A stretch of 64,000 bases of DNA from Dehalococcoidia bacterium. Lineage in GTDB: Bacteria > Chloroflexota > Dehalococcoidia > Tepidiformales > Tepidiformaceae. The notes beneath the pieces are model-generated. The model saw nothing but the letters and a program-made list of their open reading frames with translations. It was not told the origin of the DNA and did no database searches. Below, piece after piece: positions 53,385 through 64,000 of the stretch. Where the stretch lies: assembly GCA_020850615.1 (NCBI GenBank), contig JADZEI010000004.1, positions 283,620 to 347,619 of the forward strand. Reading direction: 5' to 3'. Position 1 is the stretch's first letter. Every line of letters begins with the position of its first letter. Made by a program: the position numbers and the translations under genes.

Positions 53385-54101
53385 ATGCTGGAACGGATCG
53401 AGCTGGCGGTGGTGCCGGCGGAAGCGGCGGCGATCGCGACCGAGGCCTACATCGTCGTGGATGTGCTGCGGGCGACGACGACGATCGCGACGCTGTTCGC
53501 CCGGGGGCTGACGTCGCTGGTGGCGGCCGGGCGCATCGAACTGGCGCGGGAGCTGGCGGCGAACGAGCGGCGGCTGCTCATGGGCGAGGTGCACGGCCTG
53601 CCGCCAGCGGGGTTCGACTTCGGGAATTCGCCGGTCGAGGCGGCGGCGGCACCGGTCGCCGGGCGCGGCGGCGTGCTGTTCACGACGAACGGGACGGCGG
53701 CGCTGTGCCTGCTCGCGGGGAGGGGCGCCGTGTTCGCGGGGGCGGCGGCGAACGCGACGGCGCTGGCTGCGCACGTGGCGGCGCACTATGCGAGCGCGAC
53801 GGTGGTGTGCGCGGGCAACGCGGCGGGTGCGCGCTTCTCGCTGGAAGACTTCGCGGCTGCGGGGATGATCGCGGGTGCGCTTTCGGATGCGGCACCCGCG
53901 GCCGCGCTCGGGGATGCGGCCGCACTCGCGCGCCATACGCCCGACCTGGCCGACCTCATCGGGCTATCGGAGCACGCGAATGTGGTGCGCGCGCTCGGGC
54001 TGGGGGGCGACGTGGAGTTTTGCGCGCGGCTCGACACCTCGGCGGCGGTGCCGATGGTGGTCGCCTGCGGCGACGGCTGGGCGCGCATCGAGACGGTGTA
54101 G
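53385..54101 (+). CDS. 2-phosphosulfolactate phosphatase family (ComB-like)
   Basis: A 238-residue protein with the ComB signatures YIVVDVLRATTTIATLFARG near residue 25, LLMGEVHGLPPAGFDFGNSP near 65, LFTTNGTAALCLL and the C-terminal VEFCARLDTSAAVPMVV. ComB makes sulfolactate in coenzyme M synthesis in methanogens; bacterial members are widespread and their substrate is often unknown. No other CoM genes are near, so sulfolactate metabolism is not proven. ATG 53385 has no clear SD. Confidence 0.87.
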   Translation: MLERIELAVVPAEAAAIATEAYIVVDVLRATTTIATLFARGLTSLVAAGRIELARELAANERRLLMGEVHGLPPAGFDFGNSPVEAAAAPVAGRGGVLFTTNGTAALCLLAGRGAVFAGAAANATALAAHVAAHYASATVVCAGNAAGARFSLEDFAAAGMIAGALSDAAPAAALGDAAALARHTPDLADLIGLSEHANVVRALGLGGDVEFCARLDTSAAVPMVVACGDGWARIETV

Positions 54102-54113
54102 AGCGGGCGCGCG

Positions 54114-55454
54114 CTACCGGGCGGTGCGCCAGGCCCGTTCGAGGTCCGCGAGTGTGCGCGGGTCCGGTTCGCGGCCGGCGTAGCGGGACTGTTCGAACGC
54201 GGCGGTGATGTCGTCGGTGACGGGGGCCTGGAGGGCGTCGCGAAGGGCGGGTGCGAACTCCTCGGGGGTGTCGCCGGGTTCGCGGTCGCGGCCGGTACGG
54301 TGGGCCTGGTCGAGGACTTCGAGGTAGAGGCGCTCGGCGGCGGACGCCGTCCCCGGGACGCGGGTTCGCTGGCCGCGATGGAAAAGATTGCCGAAGAAGG
54401 CGCGCAGGTCGTCGGTGGCGCTGCCGGCGGACGCGCGCTCTCCGAGTTCGCCCTGGATGCGGTGGGCGTGACGGCGGAGGCGCATATACCAGGCGGCAGC
54501 GCCAGCGACGATCGCGAGCACGATGACGAGCCCGAACATGCGGAAGACGATGTTGAGCACGTTGCGGAAGGTCGACGGGTCGGAGGCGCCGGGCTGGTTC
54601 TCGGGGCGAATGGGCTGACGCGCCTCCTGGGCGAGGTTCATGAAGGGGTTCTGGTCGCCGAAGAGGAGGCGCATGATCGTTTCGATGAGCCAGGCGAAGG
54701 GCGTGAGCACGATGGTGAGGACGACTTCGACCATGCGCCCGAGGATGGCGCCGATGGTGGGGCCGGCCCAGCCGAAGAGCACGCCAAAGACGATGACGCA
54801 GACGATGGTGACGCCGACCGTGGCGCCGAGGAGGGCGGCGGTGATGCCTCCGGCGCGAAGCTCGCCGATGGTGGCGCCGCTCATCGCGAGCTGGGAGCAG
54901 GCCAGGGCGACGACGGCGAAGGCGTAGAAGGCGACGCCGGCGCGGGCGACCTCGCCGGAGCGGTCGGTGGCGGCGCCGAGGACGACCATGGTGGTGACGA
55001 GCAGAAAGGGGATGCCGACGGCGCGGGGCATGAGTTCGAGCTCGATCTCCTCGGCGGCGCGGGAGGAGGAGCGGGCCCAGAGGGCGATGGCGAGGACGGC
55101 GCTGAAGAGCACGGGGAAGCGGCCGCGGAGGGTTTCGCCGGCGCTTTCGATGAAGTGGGGAATCCAGCCCAGGTCCCAGATAGCGAAATCGCCTTCGAAG
55201 CTGATGCGAAGCGCGCCGATGATGGCGGCGTAGGCGACGATGCCGGCGAGGGCCGTGGATGCGAGGGGCGGCAGTTCGAGGTCCTCGCGGGCACGCATGA
55301 GGCCGAACGCGAGCAGCCCGAGGAGGGCGAAGAGCCAGCCGGCGATGGCGTGCGGCGTCTCGTGGGTGCCGGCGCCGGCGAGCAGTTCGGCGGCGGTGTA
55401 GAAGGCGAGCGATTCAGCGATGAGCGCGGCGACGACGGCGGCGGCGGCGATCAT
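54114..55454 (-). CDS. Multi-helix membrane protein with C-terminal DUF4129 domain
   Basis: A 446-residue protein with about seven N-terminal hydrophobic segments, a Pro/Gln-rich linker (ARQPIRPENQPGASDPSTFR), another helix, then a soluble C-terminal DUF4129 region (ERLYLEVLDQAHRTGRDREP, DTPEEFAPALRDAL). DUF4129 usually follows a transglutaminase-like domain in TgpA-type proteins, which is missing here. ATG 55454 overlaps the DUF58 stop (ATGA). It belongs to the MoxR/DUF58 operon. Confidence 0.78.
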   Translation of the reverse strand: MIAAAAVVAALIAESLAFYTAAELLAGAGTHETPHAIAGWLFALLGLLAFGLMRAREDLELPPLASTALAGIVAYAAIIGALRISFEGDFAIWDLGWIPHFIESAGETLRGRFPVLFSAVLAIALWARSSSRAAEEIELELMPRAVGIPFLLVTTMVVLGAATDRSGEVARAGVAFYAFAVVALACSQLAMSGATIGELRAGGITAALLGATVGVTIVCVIVFGVLFGWAGPTIGAILGRMVEVVLTIVLTPFAWLIETIMRLLFGDQNPFMNLAQEARQPIRPENQPGASDPSTFRNVLNIVFRMFGLVIVLAIVAGAAAWYMRLRRHAHRIQGELGERASAGSATDDLRAFFGNLFHRGQRTRVPGTASAAERLYLEVLDQAHRTGRDREPGDTPEEFAPALRDALQAPVTDDITAAFEQSRYAGREPDPRTLADLERAWRTAR

Positions 55455-56662
55455 GGCGTGGCCTCGGCCGGGCGCCGGTGGGGAGCGATGACGGTCACGG
55501 GGAGGGTGGCCGGCAGCGTGGGTGTCACGCGTTCGGTGGTGGCGACGACGAAGACGCGGTGGCCTTCGTCCTGGAAGCGAAGAAGGACGCCGGCGAGCGA
55601 ATCGGGGACGAGGGCGGCGACGCAGACGATGGTGCTGCCCGCGGGAATGCGGTTGCCTTCGCGGTGAAGGGTACCGGCGAGGTCGCCGAGGGTGAGCGGC
55701 TGGATGACGGCCAGCGCTTCGAGGACGCGGGTGAGCTGGTCGCGGCTGCGCGAGGGGGCGAGCCGGATGGGACGGTCGGCGTTGGGGAAGGAGCCGTTCG
55801 CCATGAGGCCGACGGAGTAGCGCTGGCCCGCCGCCCAGACGGCGATGGAGGCGGCGGCGGAGACGGTGAATTCGAGGTCGTCCTTGAGGTAGCCCTCCCA
55901 GGCGTGTTCGAGGGTATCGATGTTGAGGACGACGTAGAGCTGCTGGGTGGCGGAGGGTTCGTAGACGCGCGACGTGAGGTCGCCGTGGCGAGCGGTGGCC
56001 TTCCAATCGATGCGCTTGAGGGGGTCGCCGGGGCGGTATTCGCGGAGGCCGGCGATGCGCAGGGGGTCTTCGAAGACGCGGTTGCCGCCTTTGCGTTCGC
56101 CGAAGGGACGATCGGCGGGGAGGCCAAGGTCGGCGAGGGGGACGACGCGGGGGAAGACGATGAGGGCATCGGAGGTGCGATCCTCGGTGGCGCGGGGAAA
56201 GACGCCAAAAAGGTCGGCGGACTTGATGGAGGCGGGCCCGACCTGGTGGTAGCCGCGTTCGGAGGCGTGGACCTGGTACTGCCAGGTGCGTTTTTCGTAC
56301 CAGCCCATGGCGCCGCGCTTCACCAGCCAGCTGAGCCCGGGGACGGTGGCGGAGGCGAGCGCTTCGTCCTCGACGGTGATGGGGTCGGCGAGGGCGAGGC
56401 GCCATTCGTACCAGGGCAGGGGAAGGAGCTTGCGGTTTTCGAGTTCGACTTCGAGGCCGACGGCTTCGCCCGCGAACGCGCGATGTTCGCGCAGGCGGCG
56501 GTTGAGGCTCACGCGGTCGAAGAGGTGACGGGACCAGAAGCGGCTGACGCCGCCGATGATGATGACGACGAAGCCGACGCCGGCGATGGCGGGCTCGGAG
56601 GCGCCGAACCCCACGAGCACGAGGAGCGCGCCGACGAGCAGCCAGGCATCGCGAAAGGGCAC
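55451..56662 (-). CDS. DUF58-domain protein
   Basis: A 403-residue protein. Two N-terminal hydrophobic segments (LLVGALLVLVGFGASEPAIA and GVGFVVIIIGGVSRF) anchor it. The conserved DUF58 core is ADRPFGERKGGNRVFEDPLR, then LREYRPGDPLKRIDWKATAR, followed by a vWA-like C-terminal region. It acts with MoxR ATPases in envelope- or protease-related modules. It starts 1 base after the MoxR stop. Confidence 0.9.
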   Translation of the reverse strand: MPFRDAWLLVGALLVLVGFGASEPAIAGVGFVVIIIGGVSRFWSRHLFDRVSLNRRLREHRAFAGEAVGLEVELENRKLLPLPWYEWRLALADPITVEDEALASATVPGLSWLVKRGAMGWYEKRTWQYQVHASERGYHQVGPASIKSADLFGVFPRATEDRTSDALIVFPRVVPLADLGLPADRPFGERKGGNRVFEDPLRIAGLREYRPGDPLKRIDWKATARHGDLTSRVYEPSATQQLYVVLNIDTLEHAWEGYLKDDLEFTVSAAASIAVWAAGQRYSVGLMANGSFPNADRPIRLAPSRSRDQLTRVLEALAVIQPLTLGDLAGTLHREGNRIPAGSTIVCVAALVPDSLAGVLLRFQDEGHRVFVVATTERVTPTLPATLPVTVIAPHRRPAEATP

Positions 56663-56663
56663 C

Positions 56664-57644
56664 TCAGGACTCGACGGGGACGGGGACGCGGCGAAGGATA
56701 TCGGCGAGGATCTCCTTCGTTTCGCGGCCGCGCAGGCGGGACTGGCTCGAGAGGATGAGCCGGTGCGGAAGCACGTGCGGGGCCATCGCTTTCACGTCGT
56801 CGGGGAGGACGTAATCACGGCCGCTGAGGGCGGCGAAGGCCCGCGCGGAGCGGAAGAGCGCGAGCGATGCGCGGGGGCTGGCGCCGAGTTCGAAGGCGGG
56901 GTCCTCACGCGTGGCGCGCACGAGGCGGACGGCGTAGCGGCGAACGTCGGGGGCGACGTGGAGGTGGCTGAGCGCGGCGGCGAGACGGACGAGTTCGTCG
57001 CCGTCGATCACGGGGGTGAGGCTTTCGAGGGGGTTGTTGGTCTCGAAGCGGGCGAGGATTTCGTCTTCGTCGTCCTCTCCGGGATAGCCGATTTCGAGGC
57101 GGAGGAGGAAGCGGTCGAGCTGGGCTTCGGGGAGCGGGAAGGTTCCTTCGAGTTCGACGGGGTTCTGGGTGGCGAGCACGAGGAAGGGGCGCGGGAGCCG
57201 GGTGGTGACGCCTTCGACGGTGAGCTGGCGCTCTTCCATAGCCTCGAGGAGGGCGGCCTGGGTGCGGGGGGTGGCGCGGTTGATCTCGTCGGCGAGGACG
57301 ACCTGGGCGACGAGCGGGCCTTCGCGGAAGGCGAATTCGCCGAGCTTCTGGTTGTAGAAGTTGATGCCCGTGATGTCGGCGGGCATGAGGTCGGGCGTGA
57401 ACTGGATGCGGCGGAAGCTGCAGCCGAGGGAGCGGGCGATGGCGCGGGCGAGGGTCGTCTTGCCGGTGCCGGGGACATCTTCGAGGAGGATGTGGCCTTC
57501 GCAAAGGAGGGCGACGAGGGCGAGGCGGACGATGTCGCTCTTGCCGACGATGACGCGTTCGATGTTCGCCTGCATGCGATCGGCGGTGGCGCGAATGGCC
57601 TCGACATCGGCGGGCGAAAGCCGGTTGGTGGCGGGTGCGGTCAC
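56664..57644 (-). CDS. MoxR-type AAA ATPase
   Basis: A 326-residue MoxR ATPase: Walker A LLEDVPGTGKTTLARAIARS near residue 54, RRIQFTPDLMPADITGINFY, Walker B VVLADEINRATPRTQAALLE near 112, sensor 1 ATQNPVELEGTFPLPEAQLD and the C-terminal lid with the sensor-2 region. Chaperone-like partner of the DUF58 and DUF4129 proteins that follow. Confidence 0.94.
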   Translation of the reverse strand: MTAPATNRLSPADVEAIRATADRMQANIERVIVGKSDIVRLALVALLCEGHILLEDVPGTGKTTLARAIARSLGCSFRRIQFTPDLMPADITGINFYNQKLGEFAFREGPLVAQVVLADEINRATPRTQAALLEAMEERQLTVEGVTTRLPRPFLVLATQNPVELEGTFPLPEAQLDRFLLRLEIGYPGEDDEDEILARFETNNPLESLTPVIDGDELVRLAAALSHLHVAPDVRRYAVRLVRATREDPAFELGASPRASLALFRSARAFAALSGRDYVLPDDVKAMAPHVLPHRLILSSQSRLRGRETKEILADILRRVPVPVES

Positions 57645-57737
57645 GCGGGTGCGTCCTCCTGAGGCCGAAAATGCTACGCGAGTGCGGTATCGCGCGCGAA
57701 CCGGCCCGGGAGGGTACGAACCAGGGGCCCGGCCGGA

Positions 57738-58460
57738 TTACGCCATGTCGGCGACTTCCAGCTCTTCGCGGACTTCGAGGACGCCGGGCACGCGGGCGGC
57801 GACTTCCTCGGCGTTCTCGGCGTCGGCGATGTCCTGGACCGTGCCACGGAGGCGGGCGACGCCGCGGTAGACGGCGACATCGATCGTGAGCGCGGTGGTG
57901 GCGGCATCTTCGCGGAGTTCGCGGCGGATGGCGTCGGCGATTGCTTCGTCGCCGAGGGTGCCATCGGACGAGCGTTCGACTTCGAGGGAATCCATGGAGC
58001 TGAGCTGGAGGCCGCCGATGACTTCGCGCGAGGTGCCGACGGGGTCGGTCGGGGGGACGAAGACGGCATCGCCTTCGGAGACGAGGTCGTCGTCGATGGC
58101 GGAGGTGGGACCGGAGGCGGACCAGCCGTCGGTGAGGTTGGTATCGCGATCCTGGCTGGCGAAGTCGCCGGCTTCGAGGGAGAGCTCGGTGAAGCCAGGG
58201 GAGCCGCCGGGGCCGCCCTGGAGGTCCTGGTCGCTGATGACGAGGCCGCCAATCTCGCCGGCGAGCACGTCGTTCACCTCGACGTTGTCCTCGACATCGA
58301 GGGCGCCGGCGGCATCGCGAGCGAGGTCGAGGATGGCGTCGCGCTCTTCTTCGTGAGAGACGAGGGCGGTGACGACGAGGCGTTGGCCGTCGCGTTCGAG
58401 GGTGACGGGCACGCCCACGGTGTCGGTGATGGCGCGTTCGAGTTCGGCGATGGTGGCCAC
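57738..58460 (-). CDS. BON-domain protein with two BON domains
   Basis: A 240-residue protein with an N-terminal BON-like domain (ERAITDTVGVPVTLERDGQR, then LVVTALVSHEEERDAILDLA) and a C-terminal one (EAIADAIRRELREDAATTAL, VYRGVARLRGTVQDIADAEN). They are joined by an acidic, Gly/Ser/Asp-rich linker of about 90 residues. There is no signal peptide or lipobox. BON domains bind membranes or ligands. GTG 58460 has GGAGGG 7 bases before it, so the open frame back to 58481 is not used. Its neighbours share no clear function. Confidence 0.75.
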   Translation of the reverse strand: MATIAELERAITDTVGVPVTLERDGQRLVVTALVSHEEERDAILDLARDAAGALDVEDNVEVNDVLAGEIGGLVISDQDLQGGPGGSPGFTELSLEAGDFASQDRDTNLTDGWSASGPTSAIDDDLVSEGDAVFVPPTDPVGTSREVIGGLQLSSMDSLEVERSSDGTLGDEAIADAIRRELREDAATTALTIDVAVYRGVARLRGTVQDIADAENAEEVAARVPGVLEVREELEVADMA

Positions 58461-58558
58461 GGGGTATCCCTCCGGGTGCACGCGGGCAGGGTTCGCCCCA
58501 AGGGTCGCGCGGTGAAGGGCGCGGGCGAATAACAGGGAGCGGGCAGTCCGTTGAGGGG

Positions 58559-59680
58559 CTATGCGATGCCGAGGCGGCGGTCGTTTTCGCGCCAGGCGAT
58601 GTCGTTCAGGAGCATGAGACCGCCGGAGACGAGCGAGTGGCCGCCGAGGAGGATGGGCCGGGGAGCATCGAGGACGGCCTCGGTGAGCTTGCGGAGGAAT
58701 TCGTCGTGGATGCCGGCGGGCTGCATGAGGTCGCTGCGGAAGCGGTCCTCGCGGGAGGGCTGGATGCCCAGGTGGGCTTCGAGGACGCGGGTATCGAGCA
58801 CAACGGCGTCACCGAGTTCGCAGAGGCGGGCGACGAAGCGGCGTACGCCGACCTCTTCGAGGAGGAAGCCGAGGACGGACCGCGGGCGGTAGCCGGGGGG
58901 TGCGGTGGCAAGGCCGCGCTCTTCGCTGAGCATGCGCTTGCGGCAGGCGGATTCGCGTTCGAGGTGCTGCCAGGTGACGGCGCCGACGCGGCCGGCGATG
59001 ACGAGCTCGGCCTCGCGGTCGCAGAGGATGCGCATGACGGCGCGGTAGGGTGCGAGGGGGAGTTCGGCGCGGGGGAGGGCGGCGGCGAGGGCGGGGGAGA
59101 GGGTCTCATCGAGGGCGAGGACGGCGAGGTCGGCGGGGGTATCGAGGTCGAACTGGGTGGCGGTGGTGCGAGGGAGGATGACGGAGGCGAGGCCGGCGTT
59201 ATCGCGAAGTCGGCGGGGAAGGAAGTTGTCGCGAGGGAGGTCGCCGGCGCGTTCGATGGCTTCGCCGGGGGTGAAGGCGGTGAAATCGGCGGAGTAGAAG
59301 TTGTTGGTGACGAAGCGGGCATCGCGGGATTCAAGCTGTTCGACCACGAGGGCGAGTTCGGAGACGCCAAGGAGGGGGACGCTGCCCGAGCCCATGACGG
59401 CCGGCTTGGTGAGGCCGTAACGGGCGATGACGCCGCGCAGGCGGGGGCCGAAGGCGAACGGTTCGCCGGGGGTGTCGGGGTCGCTGAGGCCGCCGTGGGG
59501 GACGGGGTCGAAGGCACGGGGGGAATCGGTGGCGATGATGACGGCTTCGAAACCGGCTGCGATGGCGGAGACGGCGGTATCGCGCGCGGCGGCGATGCGG
59601 GCGGCGGCGAGCGTGCGTTCGGCCGGGCCATCGCCGGTGCCGCCGTGGAGCATGACGAGCACGGGGCGCGCGTAGGGCAT
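58559..59680 (-). CDS. Protein of unknown function with nucleotidyltransferase-like N-terminus
   Basis: A 373-residue protein. The start MPYARPVLVMLHGGTGDGPA leads into ARDTAVSAIAAGFEAVIIAT, which resembles the loop and helix arrangement of nucleotidyl- or sugar-phosphate transferases, although the usual LAGG.S.RMG signature is not present. FDLDTPADLAVLALDETLSP near 190 resembles the DIDTPEDL segment of CofC/MobA-type enzymes. After about 220 the sequence (WQHLERESACRKRMLSEERG onward) matches nothing I know. It would be cytosolic. ATG 59680 is followed by the divergent M20 gene. Confidence 0.65.
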   Translation of the reverse strand: MPYARPVLVMLHGGTGDGPAERTLAAARIAAARDTAVSAIAAGFEAVIIATDSPRAFDPVPHGGLSDPDTPGEPFAFGPRLRGVIARYGLTKPAVMGSGSVPLLGVSELALVVEQLESRDARFVTNNFYSADFTAFTPGEAIERAGDLPRDNFLPRRLRDNAGLASVILPRTTATQFDLDTPADLAVLALDETLSPALAAALPRAELPLAPYRAVMRILCDREAELVIAGRVGAVTWQHLERESACRKRMLSEERGLATAPPGYRPRSVLGFLLEEVGVRRFVARLCELGDAVVLDTRVLEAHLGIQPSREDRFRSDLMQPAGIHDEFLRKLTEAVLDAPRPILLGGHSLVSGGLMLLNDIAWRENDRRLGIA

Positions 59681-59758
59681 GCGGAAAGCGTAGCCCAGCG
59701 GCGATTTCCGCGCCGGTGGCGGGGGCTGTAGGGTACGGCGAAACGAGGAGGTGCCCGG

Positions 59759-60943
59759 GTGAGCGACATCGACGCGCGGCGGAGGAAGGCGAAGGAGCGG
59801 ATCGATGCGATCAGCGCCGACCTGCGGCAGGTGAGCCTGAGCATCCACGAGAACCCGGAGACGAACTGGCAGGAGCACCACGCGCACAAGGTGCTCACGG
59901 GGTACCTCGAAGCAGAGGGCTTCCATGTCGAGCGCGGGGCGTTCGGGATGGAGACGGCGTTCCGGGCGGTGGCGGGGCAGGGCGGCCCGGTGATCGCGGT
60001 GATGTGCGAATACGATGCGCTGCCGGGCATCGGGCATGCGTGCGGGCACAACCTGATCGCGATCTCGGGGCTGGCTGCGGCGGCGGGCATGCTCGCGGGG
60101 CTTGAGCCGGGCGAGGGGACGGTGGTGGTGCTGGGGAGCCCGGCGGAGGAGGGCGGCCACGGGAAGGTCTACCTGGTGGAGCGCGGCGCCTTCGAGGGTG
60201 TCGATGCGGCGATGATGCTGCACCCGGGGCCGGGCGATAACGCGTGGGCGAACGTGGTGGCCATTCACGAGGTGAAGCTGGAATACCGCGGCCGGAACGC
60301 GCACGCGGCGGCGGCGCCCTGGGAGGGGGTGAACGCGCTCGATGCGGTGGTGATGGCGTTCAATGGCGTGAACGCGCTTCGCCAGCAGATCAAGCCGACG
60401 GACAAGGTGCACGGTGTGATCACGCACGGGGGGCTTCGGCCGAACATCATCCCGGACTTCACTTCGGCGGATTTCTATGTGCGGGCGCGGAACATGGCCG
60501 AACTGGAGGTGCTGAAGGAGCGGGTGGTGGGCTGCTTCGAAGGGGCGGCGATGGCAACGGGCTGTTCGCTCACGCTGGCGTGGGAACCCCGGGCGACGAG
60601 CGACATGCTGAACAACGACATCATGGCGGGGGCGTACGCGGAGCACATGATGACGCTCGGGGTGCGGACGCCTTCGAAGGAGCGGGGGATGCGGTACCCG
60701 GCGGGGAGCACGGACATGGGCAACGTGAGCTACGCGCTGCCGGCCATCCACCCGCACTTCGGCATCCCCACGCCTTCGGGGAACCACACGCCGGGCTTCA
60801 CGGCGGCGGCGGCGACACCGGAGGCACATGAGAACACGCTCCGGGCGGCGAAGGGGATGGCGCTGACGGGTCTCGACCTGTTCCTGCGGGAAGGGGTGCT
60901 GGAATCGGCGGTGAAGGAGTTCCGGGAGCGGCGGGGGAAGTAG
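59759..60943 (+). CDS. M20-family metallopeptidase (amidohydrolase)
   Basis: A 394-residue M20D-type aminoacylase/carboxypeptidase. Metal and catalytic segments are VMCEYDALPGIGHACGHNLI near residue 78, VVLGSPAEEGGHGKVYLVER near 124 and AMMLHPGPGDNAW near 152. A lid dimerisation domain (EYRGRNAHAAAAPWEGVNAL) follows, with the C-terminal GSTDMGNVSYALPAIHPHFG. It hydrolyses an N-acyl amino acid or similar amide. The GTG start 59759 is preceded by GAGGAG. Confidence 0.92.
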   Translation: MSDIDARRRKAKERIDAISADLRQVSLSIHENPETNWQEHHAHKVLTGYLEAEGFHVERGAFGMETAFRAVAGQGGPVIAVMCEYDALPGIGHACGHNLIAISGLAAAAGMLAGLEPGEGTVVVLGSPAEEGGHGKVYLVERGAFEGVDAAMMLHPGPGDNAWANVVAIHEVKLEYRGRNAHAAAAPWEGVNALDAVVMAFNGVNALRQQIKPTDKVHGVITHGGLRPNIIPDFTSADFYVRARNMAELEVLKERVVGCFEGAAMATGCSLTLAWEPRATSDMLNNDIMAGAYAEHMMTLGVRTPSKERGMRYPAGSTDMGNVSYALPAIHPHFGIPTPSGNHTPGFTAAAATPEAHENTLRAAKGMALTGLDLFLREGVLESAVKEFRERRGK

Positions 60944-60976
60944 CGGGCCCCGGATGCGGGCATGAACGGGAACGAA

Positions 60977-61002
60977 ACGGGCCACCCTCGCGGGTGGCCC
61001 GT
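60977..61002. terminator. Bidirectional terminator between the M20 gene and rpoC
   Basis: ACGGGCCACCC and GGGTGGCCCGT form a perfect 11-bp stem with a 4-base loop. On the minus strand it is followed by TTCGTTCC, so it should end the rpoC transcript; it also ends the convergent M20 transcript. Confidence 0.8.
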
Positions 61003-61024
61003 CCTGTGTGCGCGGGGGTGAGGG

Positions 61025-64000
<2,976 letters not shown>

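Noticed and set aside
54300..55667. A 455-codon plus-strand frame rich in Gly/Glu/Asp
   Set aside because: Antisense to the DUF4129 and DUF58 genes, which have clear membrane helices and motifs.

Overview
The window is high-GC bacterial DNA with dense, overlapping genes. I read it as a member of the Chloroflexota, most likely near the Dehalococcoidia/Tepidiforma-type lineages. The reasons are the many CaiB/BaiF CoA-transferases beside an F420-type luciferase-like oxidoreductase, an HspR-ClpB pair, Rex, a DUF951 protein and the layout of the ATP synthase operon. The phylum is inferred from gene content, because no rRNA or taxonomic marker was searched.

Region 1 (1-13.4 kb) is acyl-CoA metabolism and uptake. 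On the minus strand two TetR regulators precede a luciferase-like oxidoreductase, a crotonase and a double-length CoA-transferase that runs off the left edge. A 20-bp near-repeat, palindromic in one copy, lies before the first TetR gene and again before the operon. On the plus strand follow a peptide-type ABC binding lipoprotein, a strong hairpin, a one-polypeptide biotin carboxylase/BCCP/carboxyltransferase, two ABC permeases without ATPases, and a second CoA-transferase.

Region 2 (13.4-16 kb) is a scar. It holds a YgjP-like metallopeptidase overlapping the last codons of a lost hsdR, then two Rhs core/tip/immunity remnants with lower-GC orphan immunity-like genes, ending beside tRNA-Gly(TCC).

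Region 3 (16-41 kb) is mixed metabolism and housekeeping: an alpha/beta hydrolase, a CoA-transferase, a PaaK-like ligase, a dienoyl-CoA-reductase-like flavoprotein that has lost its Fe-S cysteines, hspR-clpB, an Mrp ATPase, an AlgH/YqgE-family protein, a GMC oxidoreductase, a PAP2/kinase-like fusion, a pentapeptide/amidohydrolase/Ku operon, rex-alkD-like genes, and murA-mreB with Asp at the fosfomycin-target position of MurA.

Region 4 (41.2-49.6 kb) is the complete F1Fo ATP synthase operon (I-B-E-F-H-A-G-[HAD phosphatase + tiny ORF]-D-C, minus strand). A HAD hydrolase sits between gamma and beta and appears to start at CTG. Subunit a carries a large insertion and a His-rich tail.

Region 5 (49.6-64 kb) holds a bifunctional-nuclease-family gene, an MFS exporter, DUF951, pyrF (apparently CTG start), murI, comB, a MoxR/DUF58/DUF4129 operon, a BON protein, an unknown conserved-looking protein, an M20 peptidase and the C-terminal three quarters of rpoC. 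From about 43 kb on, the plus strand is strongly G-rich in the stretches counted, whichever strand carries the gene. No CRISPR array, complete insertion sequence or rRNA was seen.
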